In this document: piece after piece, positions 15,867-24,865 of the stretch
How the letters are laid out: each line of letters begins with the position of its first letter
How positions within the stretch are numbered: the stretch's first letter is position 1
Origin: an uncultured Chitinophaga sp.
Lineage (GTDB): Bacteria > Bacteroidota > Bacteroidia > Chitinophagales > Chitinophagaceae
NCBI RefSeq assembly: GCF_937874145.1
Contig: NZ_CALNBI010000024.1
Coordinates: forward strand, 1-41,245
DNA: 41,245 bases
Direction of reading: 5' to 3'
Made by a program: the position numbers and the translations under genes
The notes under the pieces: generated by a model
The model's database searches: none
The model's input: the letters and a program-made list of their open reading frames with translations, nothing else
What the model was told of the DNA's origin: nothing

Positions 15867-16439
15867 TTACAATCCTCCCACGCCGCGGTATTTGTGATAG
15901 GGCCGGTATCCCAGCCATTTGGCTATCCGGGCCATGGCGCGGAATAACCATTTCTGGAAAATTACGGGCATGCCTGCCATGTAGCAGTGATCGGGGTAGC
16001 GGTGCAGGGTAGCGGCGAGTTGCAGGAAGCAGGCATGGCCCTGGCGGTTGAGGGCGCCTTTCTGGGACAGCGACCATAATGTTTCCAGGATGCATTCCCA
16101 TTGCATGGCGGGCGCGATCTCATATGTGAAATGAAGGGGTTCCGACCGGCTGCCATTGCGCCATGCATGCGGGGTGCCGGGCGGAACGATCACCTGTTCG
16201 CCGGCGTGGTACAGACGGGCAGTGCGGCCCGTTTCCATCCACAGGCTGCCGGAATGGACCATGAACCGTTCTTCCTGCAGCGGGTGCCGGTGCCGGAGAG
16301 AGCCGCAGGCCGTTTCCATTCCAGGGCCTATTACCACGGCAATCTGCAGGTATGCGCCGCCGGTGCTGGCGTGAGTCTGGAGAAAAGTGAACTGCTCCTG
16401 GTTGTAAGGGTTGAAAATAACGGATCCCTGCCGTACCAT
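15867..16439 (-). CDS. Cupin-domain protein
   Basis: The 190-residue protein has an N-terminal cupin fold. Motif 1 is GSLRHRHPLQEERFMVHSG with the HxH and Glu metal ligands, and motif 2 is VPPGTPHAWRNG. The C-terminal 80 residues are helical and not recognised. Enzymatic role unknown. The start is the ATG at 16439 (MVRQGSVIF), since a TAnnTTTG element at 16471-16478 lies upstream of it, making the longer frame to 16502 unlikely. Confidence 0.8.
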   Translation of the reverse strand: MVRQGSVIFNPYNQEQFTFLQTHASTGGAYLQIAVVIGPGMETACGSLRHRHPLQEERFMVHSGSLWMETGRTARLYHAGEQVIVPPGTPHAWRNGSRSEPLHFTYEIAPAMQWECILETLWSLSQKGALNRQGHACFLQLAATLHRYPDHCYMAGMPVIFQKWLFRAMARIAKWLGYRPYHKYRGVGGL

Positions 16440-16470
16440 GCAACTGCGGTTTTGAGGTTGAGTACGGCAG

Positions 16471-16478
16471 CAAAAGTA
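16471..16478 (-). promoter_or_regulatory. -7 element of the cupin gene
   Basis: TACTTTTG on the minus strand, 32 bases before the chosen ATG, directly after the hairpin at 16481-16501. Confidence 0.45.
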
Positions 16479-16480
16479 AG

Positions 16481-16501
16481 TGCGGCAAAAGCTTTGCCGC
16501 A
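16481..16501 (-). terminator. Hairpin between aqpZ and the cupin gene
   Basis: Perfect 9-bp stem TGCGGCAAA/TTTGCCGCA with a 3-base loop. It lies 36 bases after the aqpZ stop, so it is probably the aqpZ terminator, although the T run after it is poor. Confidence 0.5.
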
Positions 16502-16536
16502 CTGGTAGTATTACTTAAATATCTGGGTAATGGTAC

Positions 16537-17250
16537 TTACGATTTGTCCATCGCGCGCCAAACGAGCGCCGCTGCGATAGCGCCCACGATAGGCGCAACG
16601 ATGAAGAGCCACAGCTGCGATAAGGCCGTACCGCCCGCAAAGAGCGCAGGGCCGAGGCTGCGGGCAGGGTTCACGGAAGTGCCCGTAATGGGAATGCAGA
16701 AGAGGTGAATACAGGTAAGCGTAAGGCCGATCGCCACACCGGCGGTGGTGCCGTTGCCCCATTTGCCGGTAGCGCCGAAGATCACAAAGAGGAAAAGGAA
16801 AGTAAGCACGGCTTCGGCGATAAAGGCGGAGGCCATGTTATATCCCGATCCATATCCTTCGCCCCAGCCGTTGGACCCCAGGGCCCACTCGCCCATTTGC
16901 CAGCCGGGCAGCCCTTTCTGTATGGTCCACAGCACCCACGCCGCGAGCACTGCGCCAACGCATTGGGCGATAATGTACCCCAGCGCATCTGCCGCCCTGA
17001 TCTTGCCTGCGGTAAGCATGGCCAGGGTAATGGCAGGGTTGATATGACAGCCCGAGATTCCGCCGATCGCATAACACATCACCAATACCGCCAGCCCGAA
17101 CGCAAATGCGATCCCCAGCAGCCCGATCCCCGCAGGGCCCGGCCCTGCAGGAAGCACACCCGATACGACGGCCGCGCCGCAACCAAAAAATACTAAAGCA
17201 AATGTGCCGATCATCTCGACAAAATACTTTGTGGAAGACTTGATTTCCAT
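16537..17250 (-). CDS. aqpZ: Aquaporin Z-type water channel
   Basis: The 237-residue MIP-family channel has six membrane helices. The two NPA boxes are HINPAIT (first half) and SVNPARS (second half, with the selectivity-filter Arg). GISGCHINP and GTSVNPARSLGP are typical of water-specific AqpZ rather than GlpF. It allows rapid water flow across the inner membrane. A hairpin follows the gene, suggesting a single-gene transcript. Confidence 0.95.
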   Translation of the reverse strand: MEIKSSTKYFVEMIGTFALVFFGCGAAVVSGVLPAGPGPAGIGLLGIAFAFGLAVLVMCYAIGGISGCHINPAITLAMLTAGKIRAADALGYIIAQCVGAVLAAWVLWTIQKGLPGWQMGEWALGSNGWGEGYGSGYNMASAFIAEAVLTFLFLFVIFGATGKWGNGTTAGVAIGLTLTCIHLFCIPITGTSVNPARSLGPALFAGGTALSQLWLFIVAPIVGAIAAALVWRAMDKS

Positions 17251-17304
17251 GTGGGTTTGTTTTAGTTACCTATAAATACAAACCAACCCCCGCTATTGTT
17301 GTTC

Positions 17305-17961
17305 TCAAAATCCCGTTTTACTCCCGCCCGTTGCCTCGATGGCAAACCGCAGCAGGCTGTTTTTCCCCGAAAGCGATAATTTCCGCGTGATGTTCATCCG
17401 GTGGTTGCTCACCGTTTTTTCACTGATGTGCAACTCTTCGGCGATCTCCTTGCTCGTCTTGTAAGCCGCCACCAGGTGGATGATGCGGAATTCGGAAGGC
17501 GTAAGCGTGGCCAGCATGTCGCCCGCGCCGGCAGCCGTTTTGTGCTTCTGGCGCAACAAATATGTCGACATCTCCGGGCTGATGTACGCATTGCCCGCCG
17601 TTACCGATTGTATCGCATGGATGATGTCCACCACGGCGTTTTCTTTCAATACATATCCCAGGATGCCGATCTCCAGTGCTTTCATGAACGCGTCTTTCAC
17701 CTTGTGCATGGTGAGCAGGATGATGGGCATCTCCGGCTTTGTAAGCAGTATCTCTTCCGCCGCCTGCAGGCCGTTCAGCTGGGGCATGTCGATGTCGAGG
17801 ATCACCACGTCAGGGTGCTTGGAGCGTACACCGTCTACCGCTTCGCGGCCGTTGGCGGCCTGGTAAATGACGCGGTAGTTGCCGCCGGATTCTATCACCT
17901 CGCGGAGGCCTTTGAGGAAAATCGGGTGGTCGTCGGCGATGAGGATATCAAGTGTGTTCAT
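17305..17961 (-). CDS. NarL/FixJ-type response regulator
   Basis: The 218-residue regulator has an N-terminal receiver with phospho-acceptor Asp56 (VVILDIDMPQLNG), the switch Thr in LTMHK and Lys in YVLKENA, and a C-terminal LuxR-type HTH (TPSEFRIIHLVAAYKTSKEI...ISEKTVSNHRMNI). Its start overlaps the end of the histidine kinase gene by 14 bases, so it is that kinase's partner. Target genes unknown. Confidence 0.95.
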   Translation of the reverse strand: MNTLDILIADDHPIFLKGLREVIESGGNYRVIYQAANGREAVDGVRSKHPDVVILDIDMPQLNGLQAAEEILLTKPEMPIILLTMHKVKDAFMKALEIGILGYVLKENAVVDIIHAIQSVTAGNAYISPEMSTYLLRQKHKTAAGAGDMLATLTPSEFRIIHLVAAYKTSKEIAEELHISEKTVSNHRMNITRKLSLSGKNSLLRFAIEATGGSKTGF

Positions 17962-19771
17962 GATACGAGATGGGAATGTTGACGGTCAGCGCCGCGCCTG
18001 CGCCTTCGTCCGGATGAATGATGAACTGGCCGCCCATGATCTGCACGCGCTCACGGATGCCCAGCAGGCCGAAGCCATGTTCGTTCTTGCCTGTAAACCC
18101 TACGCCGTCGTCGGTGACGATGATCTTGATCAGCCACACTGCCCGGTGGATGCGCAGGTTGCATCGCGTGGCGCCGGCATGCTTTACCATATTGTTCAGC
18201 AGCTCCTGCACGATGCGGTAAACGTTCATCTCGTTTTCGGGAGAAAAGAGATGGTCGATATTGTCGATGCCCGTTTCCATGACGATGTTGGCGGCGTCGC
18301 CGGTTTCGTCGGCCAGGCTCTGGATACTCTGCGTGAGCCCCATCATGTCCATCTGGTAGGGGCGGAGGGAATAAGAAATGTTCCGGATCTCCTGGATCGT
18401 GTCCGCCACGTTGCCCGAAAGGTCTACCGACAACGACTGCGCTTCGGCATCCTGGGTTTTGTTGCGGAGCATCAGCAGGCGGTTTTTGATCAGTATGAGC
18501 TGCTGGCCCACGCTGTCGTGCAGTTCGGAAGCGATGCGCTTGCGTTCGTGTTCCTGGATGCGGATTAGTTCTTTGGAGAATGCGCTGCTTTGCTCGAGCG
18601 CATGGCGCTGGAGTGCTTCCTTTTCCCGTTTGTAGAAATTCACTTTGCTGGTGAGCGCCCAGGAGAGGATAATCGCTTCCAGCGCCGTTCCCAGCTGTGC
18701 CGAATGCCGCGTGAAATAATTGTCGGGCAACAGGTCATTGTCGCGCATGTTATACACCATGCCAAGCCCGATCAGCAGGCTGAACCCCACGAGGAAGTAC
18801 ACCGCCGGCCGGAAGCCCTTCATATACACCGTAACGCCCGCCAGGAGCCAGTAAGCGAACGTCACATACATGGCGATTTCCAGCACCACATACATCACCG
18901 GCCAGGGGATGAACACCGCCGCCAACGGCACTGCGAGGATGAAAAGCAAGACGGGCGCGCTGAGCCTGTAGATCCGCGGCGCATGTTGCTTCACCCGTAA
19001 AAATGCATTGGTAAAAAGCACGCCGAACAACATGCCCCCGGGCAAACCGGTGGTCATCTCGTTCAGCCAGCCGGCGCCGGGAAAGAAAACGAGGATGTAG
19101 TTGTTGAGGATAAGCGTGGAGATGCCGGAGAACAGGATGTATAAAACGTACAGCAGGTAGGTGACGTCGCGCAGGGTGAGGAATGCAAAAAGGTTGTAGA
19201 CCATCAGCGCGGCCAGCACGCCGTAGAAGATGCCGTTGATGAAATCGTCTTCGCGCTGCATGGCCAGGTGGTTTTCGATGGAAGAAATTTCCATGCGGAG
19301 CTGCAGCACGGCGTTGCCGGTTACGCGAAGATAATACGTGGTCTGCTTTCCCGGAGGGGCATGCAGCGGCAGCAGCGGCATGTTGGACTGGATGATCTGC
19401 TTGTCGCCCGATGCGCCGGCGCGGTAACTGACGTTGCTGAACTGCCCGGGGATGGATTCGTGATAGAGATCGATTTCCTGGAGCCCGGCGGAAGCGATGG
19501 AAATGTACAGGTTGTCGTCCAGCGGATTTTCCACATCAAACTTCACCCACCATGCGGAAGTAGTGGCGCCGGGAATGGCCACGGCGTTGTCCGAACGGCG
19601 GAACCGATCCGCCATGGCAGCCACTTCGGTGATAGTTAATTCCCTGCCGGCGTCTTCCAGCAGGAGCGGATGCGCGACCTTCCGCGACGGCAATCCCGGC
19701 CGCTGGGCCGCGGCATCAAAAGAGAGGAAAACCAGCAATCCCGATAGGAATAAAAAGAGGCTGCGCAACAT
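17948..19771 (-). CDS. 7TM-DISM sensor histidine kinase (HisKA_3 type)
   Basis: The 607-residue protein has a signal peptide ending about residue 22, a periplasmic 7TMR-DISM extracellular domain (about 35-165), seven membrane helices (about 180-385), a dimerisation domain with His418 (ERKRIASELHDSVGQQL), and a HATPase domain (N box VQELLNNMVKHA, G boxes DDGVGF and GFGLLGIRERV). DISM domains commonly bind carbohydrates or other small ligands. It is coupled to the NarL-type regulator by a 14-base overlap. The stimulus is unknown. Confidence 0.94.
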   Translation of the reverse strand: MLRSLFLFLSGLLVFLSFDAAAQRPGLPSRKVAHPLLLEDAGRELTITEVAAMADRFRRSDNAVAIPGATTSAWWVKFDVENPLDDNLYISIASAGLQEIDLYHESIPGQFSNVSYRAGASGDKQIIQSNMPLLPLHAPPGKQTTYYLRVTGNAVLQLRMEISSIENHLAMQREDDFINGIFYGVLAALMVYNLFAFLTLRDVTYLLYVLYILFSGISTLILNNYILVFFPGAGWLNEMTTGLPGGMLFGVLFTNAFLRVKQHAPRIYRLSAPVLLFILAVPLAAVFIPWPVMYVVLEIAMYVTFAYWLLAGVTVYMKGFRPAVYFLVGFSLLIGLGMVYNMRDNDLLPDNYFTRHSAQLGTALEAIILSWALTSKVNFYKREKEALQRHALEQSSAFSKELIRIQEHERKRIASELHDSVGQQLILIKNRLLMLRNKTQDAEAQSLSVDLSGNVADTIQEIRNISYSLRPYQMDMMGLTQSIQSLADETGDAANIVMETGIDNIDHLFSPENEMNVYRIVQELLNNMVKHAGATRCNLRIHRAVWLIKIIVTDDGVGFTGKNEHGFGLLGIRERVQIMGGQFIIHPDEGAGAALTVNIPISYHEHT

Positions 19772-19778
19772 ACTCAGG

Positions 19779-19786
19779 CAAAATTA
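19779..19786 (-). promoter_or_regulatory. Possible -7 element of the kinase-regulator operon
   Basis: TAATTTTG on the minus strand lies only 8 bases before the kinase ATG, so its transcript would be nearly leaderless. It could also be a chance match. Confidence 0.3.
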
Positions 19787-19941
19787 CGATTGGTGTGTAC
19801 AGGGGATATAGGCATTGTTACCCATAATGTGCAAAGGTAAGCGCTGCGGGAAGGAAATGAAAAATTTGTAAACAGCTGTAAATCAATATAAATAGGGATC
19901 TGGATAATTTCCGGAATGATTATGGCTTTAGCGAACCAGCT

Positions 19942-21432
19942 ATGCAGGGAACATTACGGGCAGACTGGCGGGAGATCTGGCGGCACGACCGCTGGCTGAT
20001 GATATCCGCGTTGAGCATTTTCATTTTACGGACCATTTTCATCTGGCGCATGGGGCTCATGCCGCAGGATGCGTATTATTATTTCTACACCGAGCATCCG
20101 GCGATTTCCTATTTCGATCATCCCCCGGCGATTGCCTGGGTGCTGAAGGCATTCACGGTGGTGTTGGGGAAGGAAGTGTGGGTCATCAAGCTGGGGGATA
20201 CGCTGGTTACGCTGGGCACGCTCCTGGTGTTCCGGCAGCTGGCGTTGTTTTTCCTGCCGCGCCGCCGGGCGATGCAGGGGATGCTGCTGCTGGGATCTAC
20301 GCTCATGGTCACCATTCTTTCCCTGGTATCCACACCCGACGTGCCTTTGATGCTTTGTTGGAGCCTGGCGCTGTTGTGCCTGTGCAAAGCCCTGTTCCTC
20401 CGGCGCCGCTGGTATTGGCTGCTGGCGGGGGCGATGATGGGACTGGCATTCGACAGCAAATATACGGCTGTGTTCCTTCCGTTGGGAACAGGGCTTTTCC
20501 TCCTGGGGTCCGCCAGATACCGGCGGGAGCTGCTGGCAGTATGGCCCTGGGCGGGCCTGGCGTGTATGGTGCTGGCGGCGCTGCCGGTGGTGATATGGAA
20601 TGTGCAGCACGATTTCGCCTCGTTCCGCTTCCAGTCTGCCGCGCGCGTCAGCGGCGTTGCGCTGCGGTTAACGGATGTGCTCGGCGTATTAGGCCACCAG
20701 GCGGCCCTGCTGGGCCCCGTGCTGCTGGTGATGCTCTTCCGCGCCATCTGGATGTATGCCCGGAAATACAGCGGGCGCATGTGGCAGGCCAACGAGCGCA
20801 CCTGGTTCCTGATGAGTTTCTTCCTGCCGGTTTTCTGCGTGTTCCTGGCCTTGTCGCCGTTTTACTGGGTGAAGCTGAACTGGATGATGCCGGCTTACAT
20901 CACGGGCGTGATTTGGGTGATGCGGTGTTTCCCGCGGAAATGGAGGGCCTGGCAGCAGGGGATCGCCATCGTCATACATGCCGCCATGACGGTCGAGCTG
21001 CTGTGGTACCCCGTGCTGGTGAAGTCCGACGATGTATGGGTAGGCTGGGGGAGGATGGCGTACGAAGTAAGGAAGATACAGCGCGAATTCCCGGGGCACT
21101 TCATCTTCTCAGCAGATGATTACAAAACAAGCGCCGCCCTTAACTTCTACCTCGACCAGATGGTGTACGGGCAAAACATCATCGGCAAGCCCGCTTTGCA
21201 ATTCGATTACATCGGCACCAACATTCAAAACCTCTCGGGCCGCAATGCCCTTTTCATCAATTCGATCCCCGACCTCTACACCGACCAGGACGAGCGCCGT
21301 TTCGCAGATACCCTGCGACAATACTTCCGCGAAGTGAAGCAGGTGTACACGATAGATGTGAACAAAGGGCATAAGCTCGCGCGGCGCTGGCTGGTGTACC
21401 AGTGCATGGAGTACCGGCCACCGGAGGAATAA
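19942..21432 (+). CDS. ArnT-like glycosyltransferase (PMT/GT39-83 type membrane protein)
   Basis: The 496-residue integral membrane protein has about eleven helices. The first loop carries acidic QDAYYYFYTEHPAISYFDHPP, in the position of the catalytic Asp motif of PMT/ArnT enzymes that use polyprenyl-phosphate sugars. The region GLAFDSKYTAVFLPLG is typical of the family. The last 110 residues form a soluble periplasmic part. The acceptor (lipid A, protein or polysaccharide) cannot be told. It is divergent from the kinase operon and a lone gene. Confidence 0.85.
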   Translation: MQGTLRADWREIWRHDRWLMISALSIFILRTIFIWRMGLMPQDAYYYFYTEHPAISYFDHPPAIAWVLKAFTVVLGKEVWVIKLGDTLVTLGTLLVFRQLALFFLPRRRAMQGMLLLGSTLMVTILSLVSTPDVPLMLCWSLALLCLCKALFLRRRWYWLLAGAMMGLAFDSKYTAVFLPLGTGLFLLGSARYRRELLAVWPWAGLACMVLAALPVVIWNVQHDFASFRFQSAARVSGVALRLTDVLGVLGHQAALLGPVLLVMLFRAIWMYARKYSGRMWQANERTWFLMSFFLPVFCVFLALSPFYWVKLNWMMPAYITGVIWVMRCFPRKWRAWQQGIAIVIHAAMTVELLWYPVLVKSDDVWVGWGRMAYEVRKIQREFPGHFIFSADDYKTSAALNFYLDQMVYGQNIIGKPALQFDYIGTNIQNLSGRNALFINSIPDLYTDQDERRFADTLRQYFREVKQVYTIDVNKGHKLARRWLVYQCMEYRPPEE

Positions 21433-21439
21433 GGCCGCC

Positions 21440-22243
21440 TCACCGGATATCCACCGGCCGGGTTAATACTTCACCCATCGACAATGAATCTGCTTTCCCC
21501 AGGTGATGGTAGTTTAAGGTGTAAGGTATGATGAGGTGATGAGTGATCAGTCGCCAGAAGGCTGAGAACTCGCCGTCTAATTTATAGTCGAAGAAATTGG
21601 CGACGTATAATGGCACGAGGATCGCGGAGCCTGTGGGCATGTCGCCAAGCCGGAATGTTTTTCGCTCCAGGTGCTGCGAGGAATCACGTAAAGAAGCAAT
21701 ATCGGTTCCGTCGTATATATTTTCTGCCTTGTCAGGTTTCAGGTCAGTGTAAGTGAGTGTTACGGAGTCGGCTATTCCCGCGCCGAATTGCCGGATCATC
21801 AGGCACCCCACGCCCGTTTCCCGCAGGCGGGTTTCTTTCTTCCTGTAATGAAGGTGAAAACTGTCCGTATCAAATGCAACGGGAATGTGCGTGTAATCCG
21901 GCAGCAACGGCGGATCGTTCGTGAACAACATCCGCGTAACATCATTCTCGACGAAAGGATACATAAAGGGCGCGGCTCCAGTGTCTTTCCCCAGCAGTAG
22001 CATTTTCTTAAACGTCTCCAGTTCTACGATGGCATAACCAATATCGAAACGAGGTGGCTCGTTTTGTAGGGAATCAAGCATCCTGACCAGGCGGGCTTTC
22101 TCCGCGCCAATGCCGAAGAATGCGCCGATGCGGCCGCGGTAAAGAAAGGTAAGGGCGGAAGCCGTGAGGAAGAGCAAAAGGCAGGCTATGAACGTATTCC
22201 TGGCTTTGTTGTAGCGGTGGATTTCTTGCGGACGGTGTTCCAT
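21440..22243 (-). CDS. Unknown protein with one N-terminal membrane helix
   Basis: The product is 267 residues. A short basic N-terminus is followed by one membrane helix (about FIACLLLFLTASALTFLY) and a soluble, probably periplasmic domain. No family recognised. The ATG at 22243 (MEHRPQEIHRY) leaves a 28-base gap to the upstream gene, while the longer frame to 22300 would overlap it. Topology and a shared segment (ILVPLYVAN here, YLVPILVSA there) suggest distant relation to the adjacent protein at 22272-23042. The two are probably cotranscribed. Confidence 0.7.
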   Translation of the reverse strand: MEHRPQEIHRYNKARNTFIACLLLFLTASALTFLYRGRIGAFFGIGAEKARLVRMLDSLQNEPPRFDIGYAIVELETFKKMLLLGKDTGAAPFMYPFVENDVTRMLFTNDPPLLPDYTHIPVAFDTDSFHLHYRKKETRLRETGVGCLMIRQFGAGIADSVTLTYTDLKPDKAENIYDGTDIASLRDSSQHLERKTFRLGDMPTGSAILVPLYVANFFDYKLDGEFSAFWRLITHHLIIPYTLNYHHLGKADSLSMGEVLTRPVDIR

Positions 22244-22271
22244 GATAAACAATGTAAAAGTGACGGATGGG

Positions 22272-23042
22272 CTATCCCCTGATTTCAACGCCTTCGGCAA
22301 GCCGGACCGGGCTGCGCATTTTCCGGACAGGAGACGAAACCGCTTTGCCGGAAATACTGCTTTTGAACCGGATGGTTTTCGGCAACACTACGCTTTTGGA
22401 AATGACATGCCAGTTTGGGGCGGGACCGTTGTAAACAGGCGGCCTGGCCGATACGAGGATGGGAACCAGGTAGCCGTTGCCCGGTTGCAGGTTAATGGGG
22501 AGCTTTATGGATGCTGGCGTTTGCCTTCCCGCCGCCGACTCGATCAACGCTGCATAGTCGAGCTCCCCGGCAGCCGGGTCTTCACTGATGCTGATGGACA
22601 TGTTGATAGTGCACTTGTTCACGGCGATCTCGATATCGTTGGCGGCCGCCTTTCCTTTGTTTTCGATCATCAGGTAAACGGTATGGGTAATGAGGTCGGA
22701 ATCATTGAAAACGAATAGGCCGGCATCACTTCCGGAAGTGAGTTCGTTATTAAGGATTTTGTAGTCGAGGAAGAAGTGGTCGCTATTGACTTTCACGGAA
22801 TCCGGGCTGCGGGTGAGGCTGTAGATATCACCGGTGATATCCAGGTAGGCAGTTTCCAGTACGGGCTCATAACTGCTCAACTGTGCGCGGAGATTTTCGG
22901 CCTCCAGGTCGCCCTGCCCACAGCCTTTCAGACTGAGGAAGATGCCCAGCGCAGTAGAAATTGCCGCAAGGACGGTGGATATCACGGTAACCTTAGGATT
23001 TAACTTATCCCAAATAGTTTGGCGGGGTGGTCTCTTTTTCAT
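22272..23042 (-). CDS. Unknown protein with one N-terminal membrane helix
   Basis: The product is 256 residues. A basic N-terminus (MKKRPPRQTIWDKLNPKV) is followed by one membrane helix (about residues 18-40) and a beta-rich soluble part with an immunoglobulin-like look (HTVYLMIENKGKAAANDIEIAV). No known family. First gene of a two-gene unit with 21440-22243. The start is the ATG at 23042. The longer frame adds 18 residues with no support. Confidence 0.7.
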   Translation of the reverse strand: MKKRPPRQTIWDKLNPKVTVISTVLAAISTALGIFLSLKGCGQGDLEAENLRAQLSSYEPVLETAYLDITGDIYSLTRSPDSVKVNSDHFFLDYKILNNELTSGSDAGLFVFNDSDLITHTVYLMIENKGKAAANDIEIAVNKCTINMSISISEDPAAGELDYAALIESAAGRQTPASIKLPINLQPGNGYLVPILVSARPPVYNGPAPNWHVISKSVVLPKTIRFKSSISGKAVSSPVRKMRSPVRLAEGVEIRG

Positions 23043-23402
23043 AGATCTGAGAATTTGGGGTATTTCGGGCGTATATGTCAATTTACAAAATTTCAACAGT
23101 TATTCCATGGATTCCTGAGCCACCGCTATTAGAGGCTCCGCATGCCCGCGGTGCACAAATCCTGCTTGTCCTGTAAAGCCAGGGTTATCATGGCGGTGGC
23201 TGCCGATCTGAACGTCATTTTTTGCGGCTGTTGATGATGGGGCAAACTTACGGCCGGGGCGCTGGTCTGTCACCATGGCTTCCCTATGTGTAAGTAGTTA
23301 CTTTGGGAAGTGGGGTTTGTATTGAGTTGAATGACAGCGTTTTGTGAAATACGGCGGAGCAAATCCCCTGCCGGCCTATCTTTACCGAAACAAGCCGTAG
23401 TT
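23043..23402. other. Gene-free stretch between divergent genes
   Basis: 360 bases without a supported gene. On the plus strand TATCTTTA (23377-23384) is one mismatch from TAnnTTTG and could start the Crp-type regulator transcript. Nothing else is evident. Confidence 0.4.
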
Positions 23403-23987
23403 ATGGAGCACTACTACACCGCGCTTTTCCGGTACATTCAGCAGATAATCGAGCTGCCGGAAAAGGATAAGGAAAGCTGCCGCGAAACATTCAAGGCTTT
23501 ACAAATGAAAAAGGACACCATGCTGGAAACGGCGGGCAAAGTGCCGTTGTATCACAATTTCATCGTATCCGGCTACATGCGTAAGTTTTACATAAACGAT
23601 AAAGGCGAAGAGGTGACGGTGGACCTCAATAAGGGGCCCCGATTCTTCACCTCATACCTGCAGTTCGCGAATCAGACTGTATCGGAAGAATACCTTCATT
23701 GCATCACCGATTGCGAGTTGCTGAGGATCGGCAAGGCCGACGCCGACCGGACGGTGCAGACCAGCAGCACCCAAAAGGATTACACGATCCGGCTCTTCCA
23801 GCAGGTGATGGAAGAGGGTAAGCAGCGGATGAACGAACTGGCTACGCTTACGGCGGAGCAGCGGTACCGCAATTTTATCAGGGATTGTCCGGATATCATG
23901 AAGCATGTACCGTTAAAGTATATCGCGTCTTATCTCGGGATCAAGCCGGAGAGCCTGAGCCGCATACGGCGGGAGATTATTTCCTAA
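23403..23987 (+). CDS. Crp/Fnr-family transcriptional regulator
   Basis: The 194-residue protein has a cyclic-nucleotide-binding-type beta barrel (about residues 25-115, with LYHNFIVSGYMRKFYINDKG) and a C-terminal winged helix (VPLKYIASYLGIKPESLSRIRREI). The barrel lacks the cAMP phosphate-binding Arg motif, as is usual in Bacteroidota Crp-like regulators, so the ligand is unknown. The start is the ATG at 23403 (MEHYYTALFRYI). It ends 3 bases before the DUF2306 gene, which it may control. Confidence 0.88.
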   Translation: MEHYYTALFRYIQQIIELPEKDKESCRETFKALQMKKDTMLETAGKVPLYHNFIVSGYMRKFYINDKGEEVTVDLNKGPRFFTSYLQFANQTVSEEYLHCITDCELLRIGKADADRTVQTSSTQKDYTIRLFQQVMEEGKQRMNELATLTAEQRYRNFIRDCPDIMKHVPLKYIASYLGIKPESLSRIRREIIS

Positions 23988-23990
23988 CAA

Positions 23991-24836
23991 ATGTTAAGTT
24001 TAAATCATGGTATGGTAGTTATTTTCGATGAATACTTCCATATGATGAACAATGTCCCCTTTCGCCTGTTGCGTTATGCGGCCCGGCTTTGGTTTGCCGT
24101 TGCTTGCCTGGGTCAGGCGTTTTTTGCGTATTATATTTTGATGCATTATGGGCGTTCCGGGGCGCTGGGGCAGCTGGAGGCGTGGAATAAGGTCAATCCC
24201 CATTTTTATGTGAAGGGCGATATAACGGGCAATGTCATCTTTGGCCTGCATGTGGCATTTGCGGCGGTCATTACGATACTGGGGCCATTGCAGCTGGTGG
24301 ATGCGCTCCGGACGAGGGCGCCGCGTTTCCACCGGGTGAGCGGGAGAGTTTATATTGCTTCGGCGTTCCTGGTTAGCGTGGCGGGGCTGTACCTGACCTG
24401 GGTGCGCGGAGCGGTGGGAGGGCCGGTGATGGCGGTGGCGATCACGATGAATGGCGCGATCATCTTCTGCTGTGCGGCCTTTACGATCCGGAATGCCATG
24501 CAGCGGAAGTTTGCGGCGCACCAGCAGTGGGCCGTGCATCTTTACCTGGGTATGAGCGGCGTGTGGTTTTTCCGGGTGTTCCTGATGTTGTGGCTGATGA
24601 TATGGAGGGCGCCCGTGGGCTTTGATCCCGCGACTTTCACAGGCCCTTTATTGACGGGGCTATCGGTGTTAGTGTACATCTTGCCCCAGGGCATCGCGGC
24701 GGTATATTTTCATGTCAGGTGCAACGGTTCTTCCCTGCAACGGGCGTTGTTCACGGGGTTTCTGGTGCTGACGGCGTTGGGGATCGGGCTGGGATCCGTG
24801 GCGGCTACGCTGGGGATGTGGATGCCGAGGCTTTAG
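23991..24836 (+). CDS. DUF2306 membrane protein
   Basis: The 281-residue protein has about seven to eight membrane helices and the DUF2306 pattern: a HVAFAAVITILGPLQL helix, PRFHRVSGRVYI and FAAHQQWAVHLY with conserved histidines. Function unknown, but the His pattern recalls haem- or metal-binding membrane proteins. Cotranscribed with the Crp-type regulator (3-base gap). It may start further in at Met18 or Met19 (MMNNVPFRLLRY). Confidence 0.8.
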   Translation: MLSLNHGMVVIFDEYFHMMNNVPFRLLRYAARLWFAVACLGQAFFAYYILMHYGRSGALGQLEAWNKVNPHFYVKGDITGNVIFGLHVAFAAVITILGPLQLVDALRTRAPRFHRVSGRVYIASAFLVSVAGLYLTWVRGAVGGPVMAVAITMNGAIIFCCAAFTIRNAMQRKFAAHQQWAVHLYLGMSGVWFFRVFLMLWLMIWRAPVGFDPATFTGPLLTGLSVLVYILPQGIAAVYFHVRCNGSSLQRALFTGFLVLTALGIGLGSVAATLGMWMPRL

Positions 24837-24865
24837 GCAAACCGCGTCTTAGTTGTAGCGACGGA

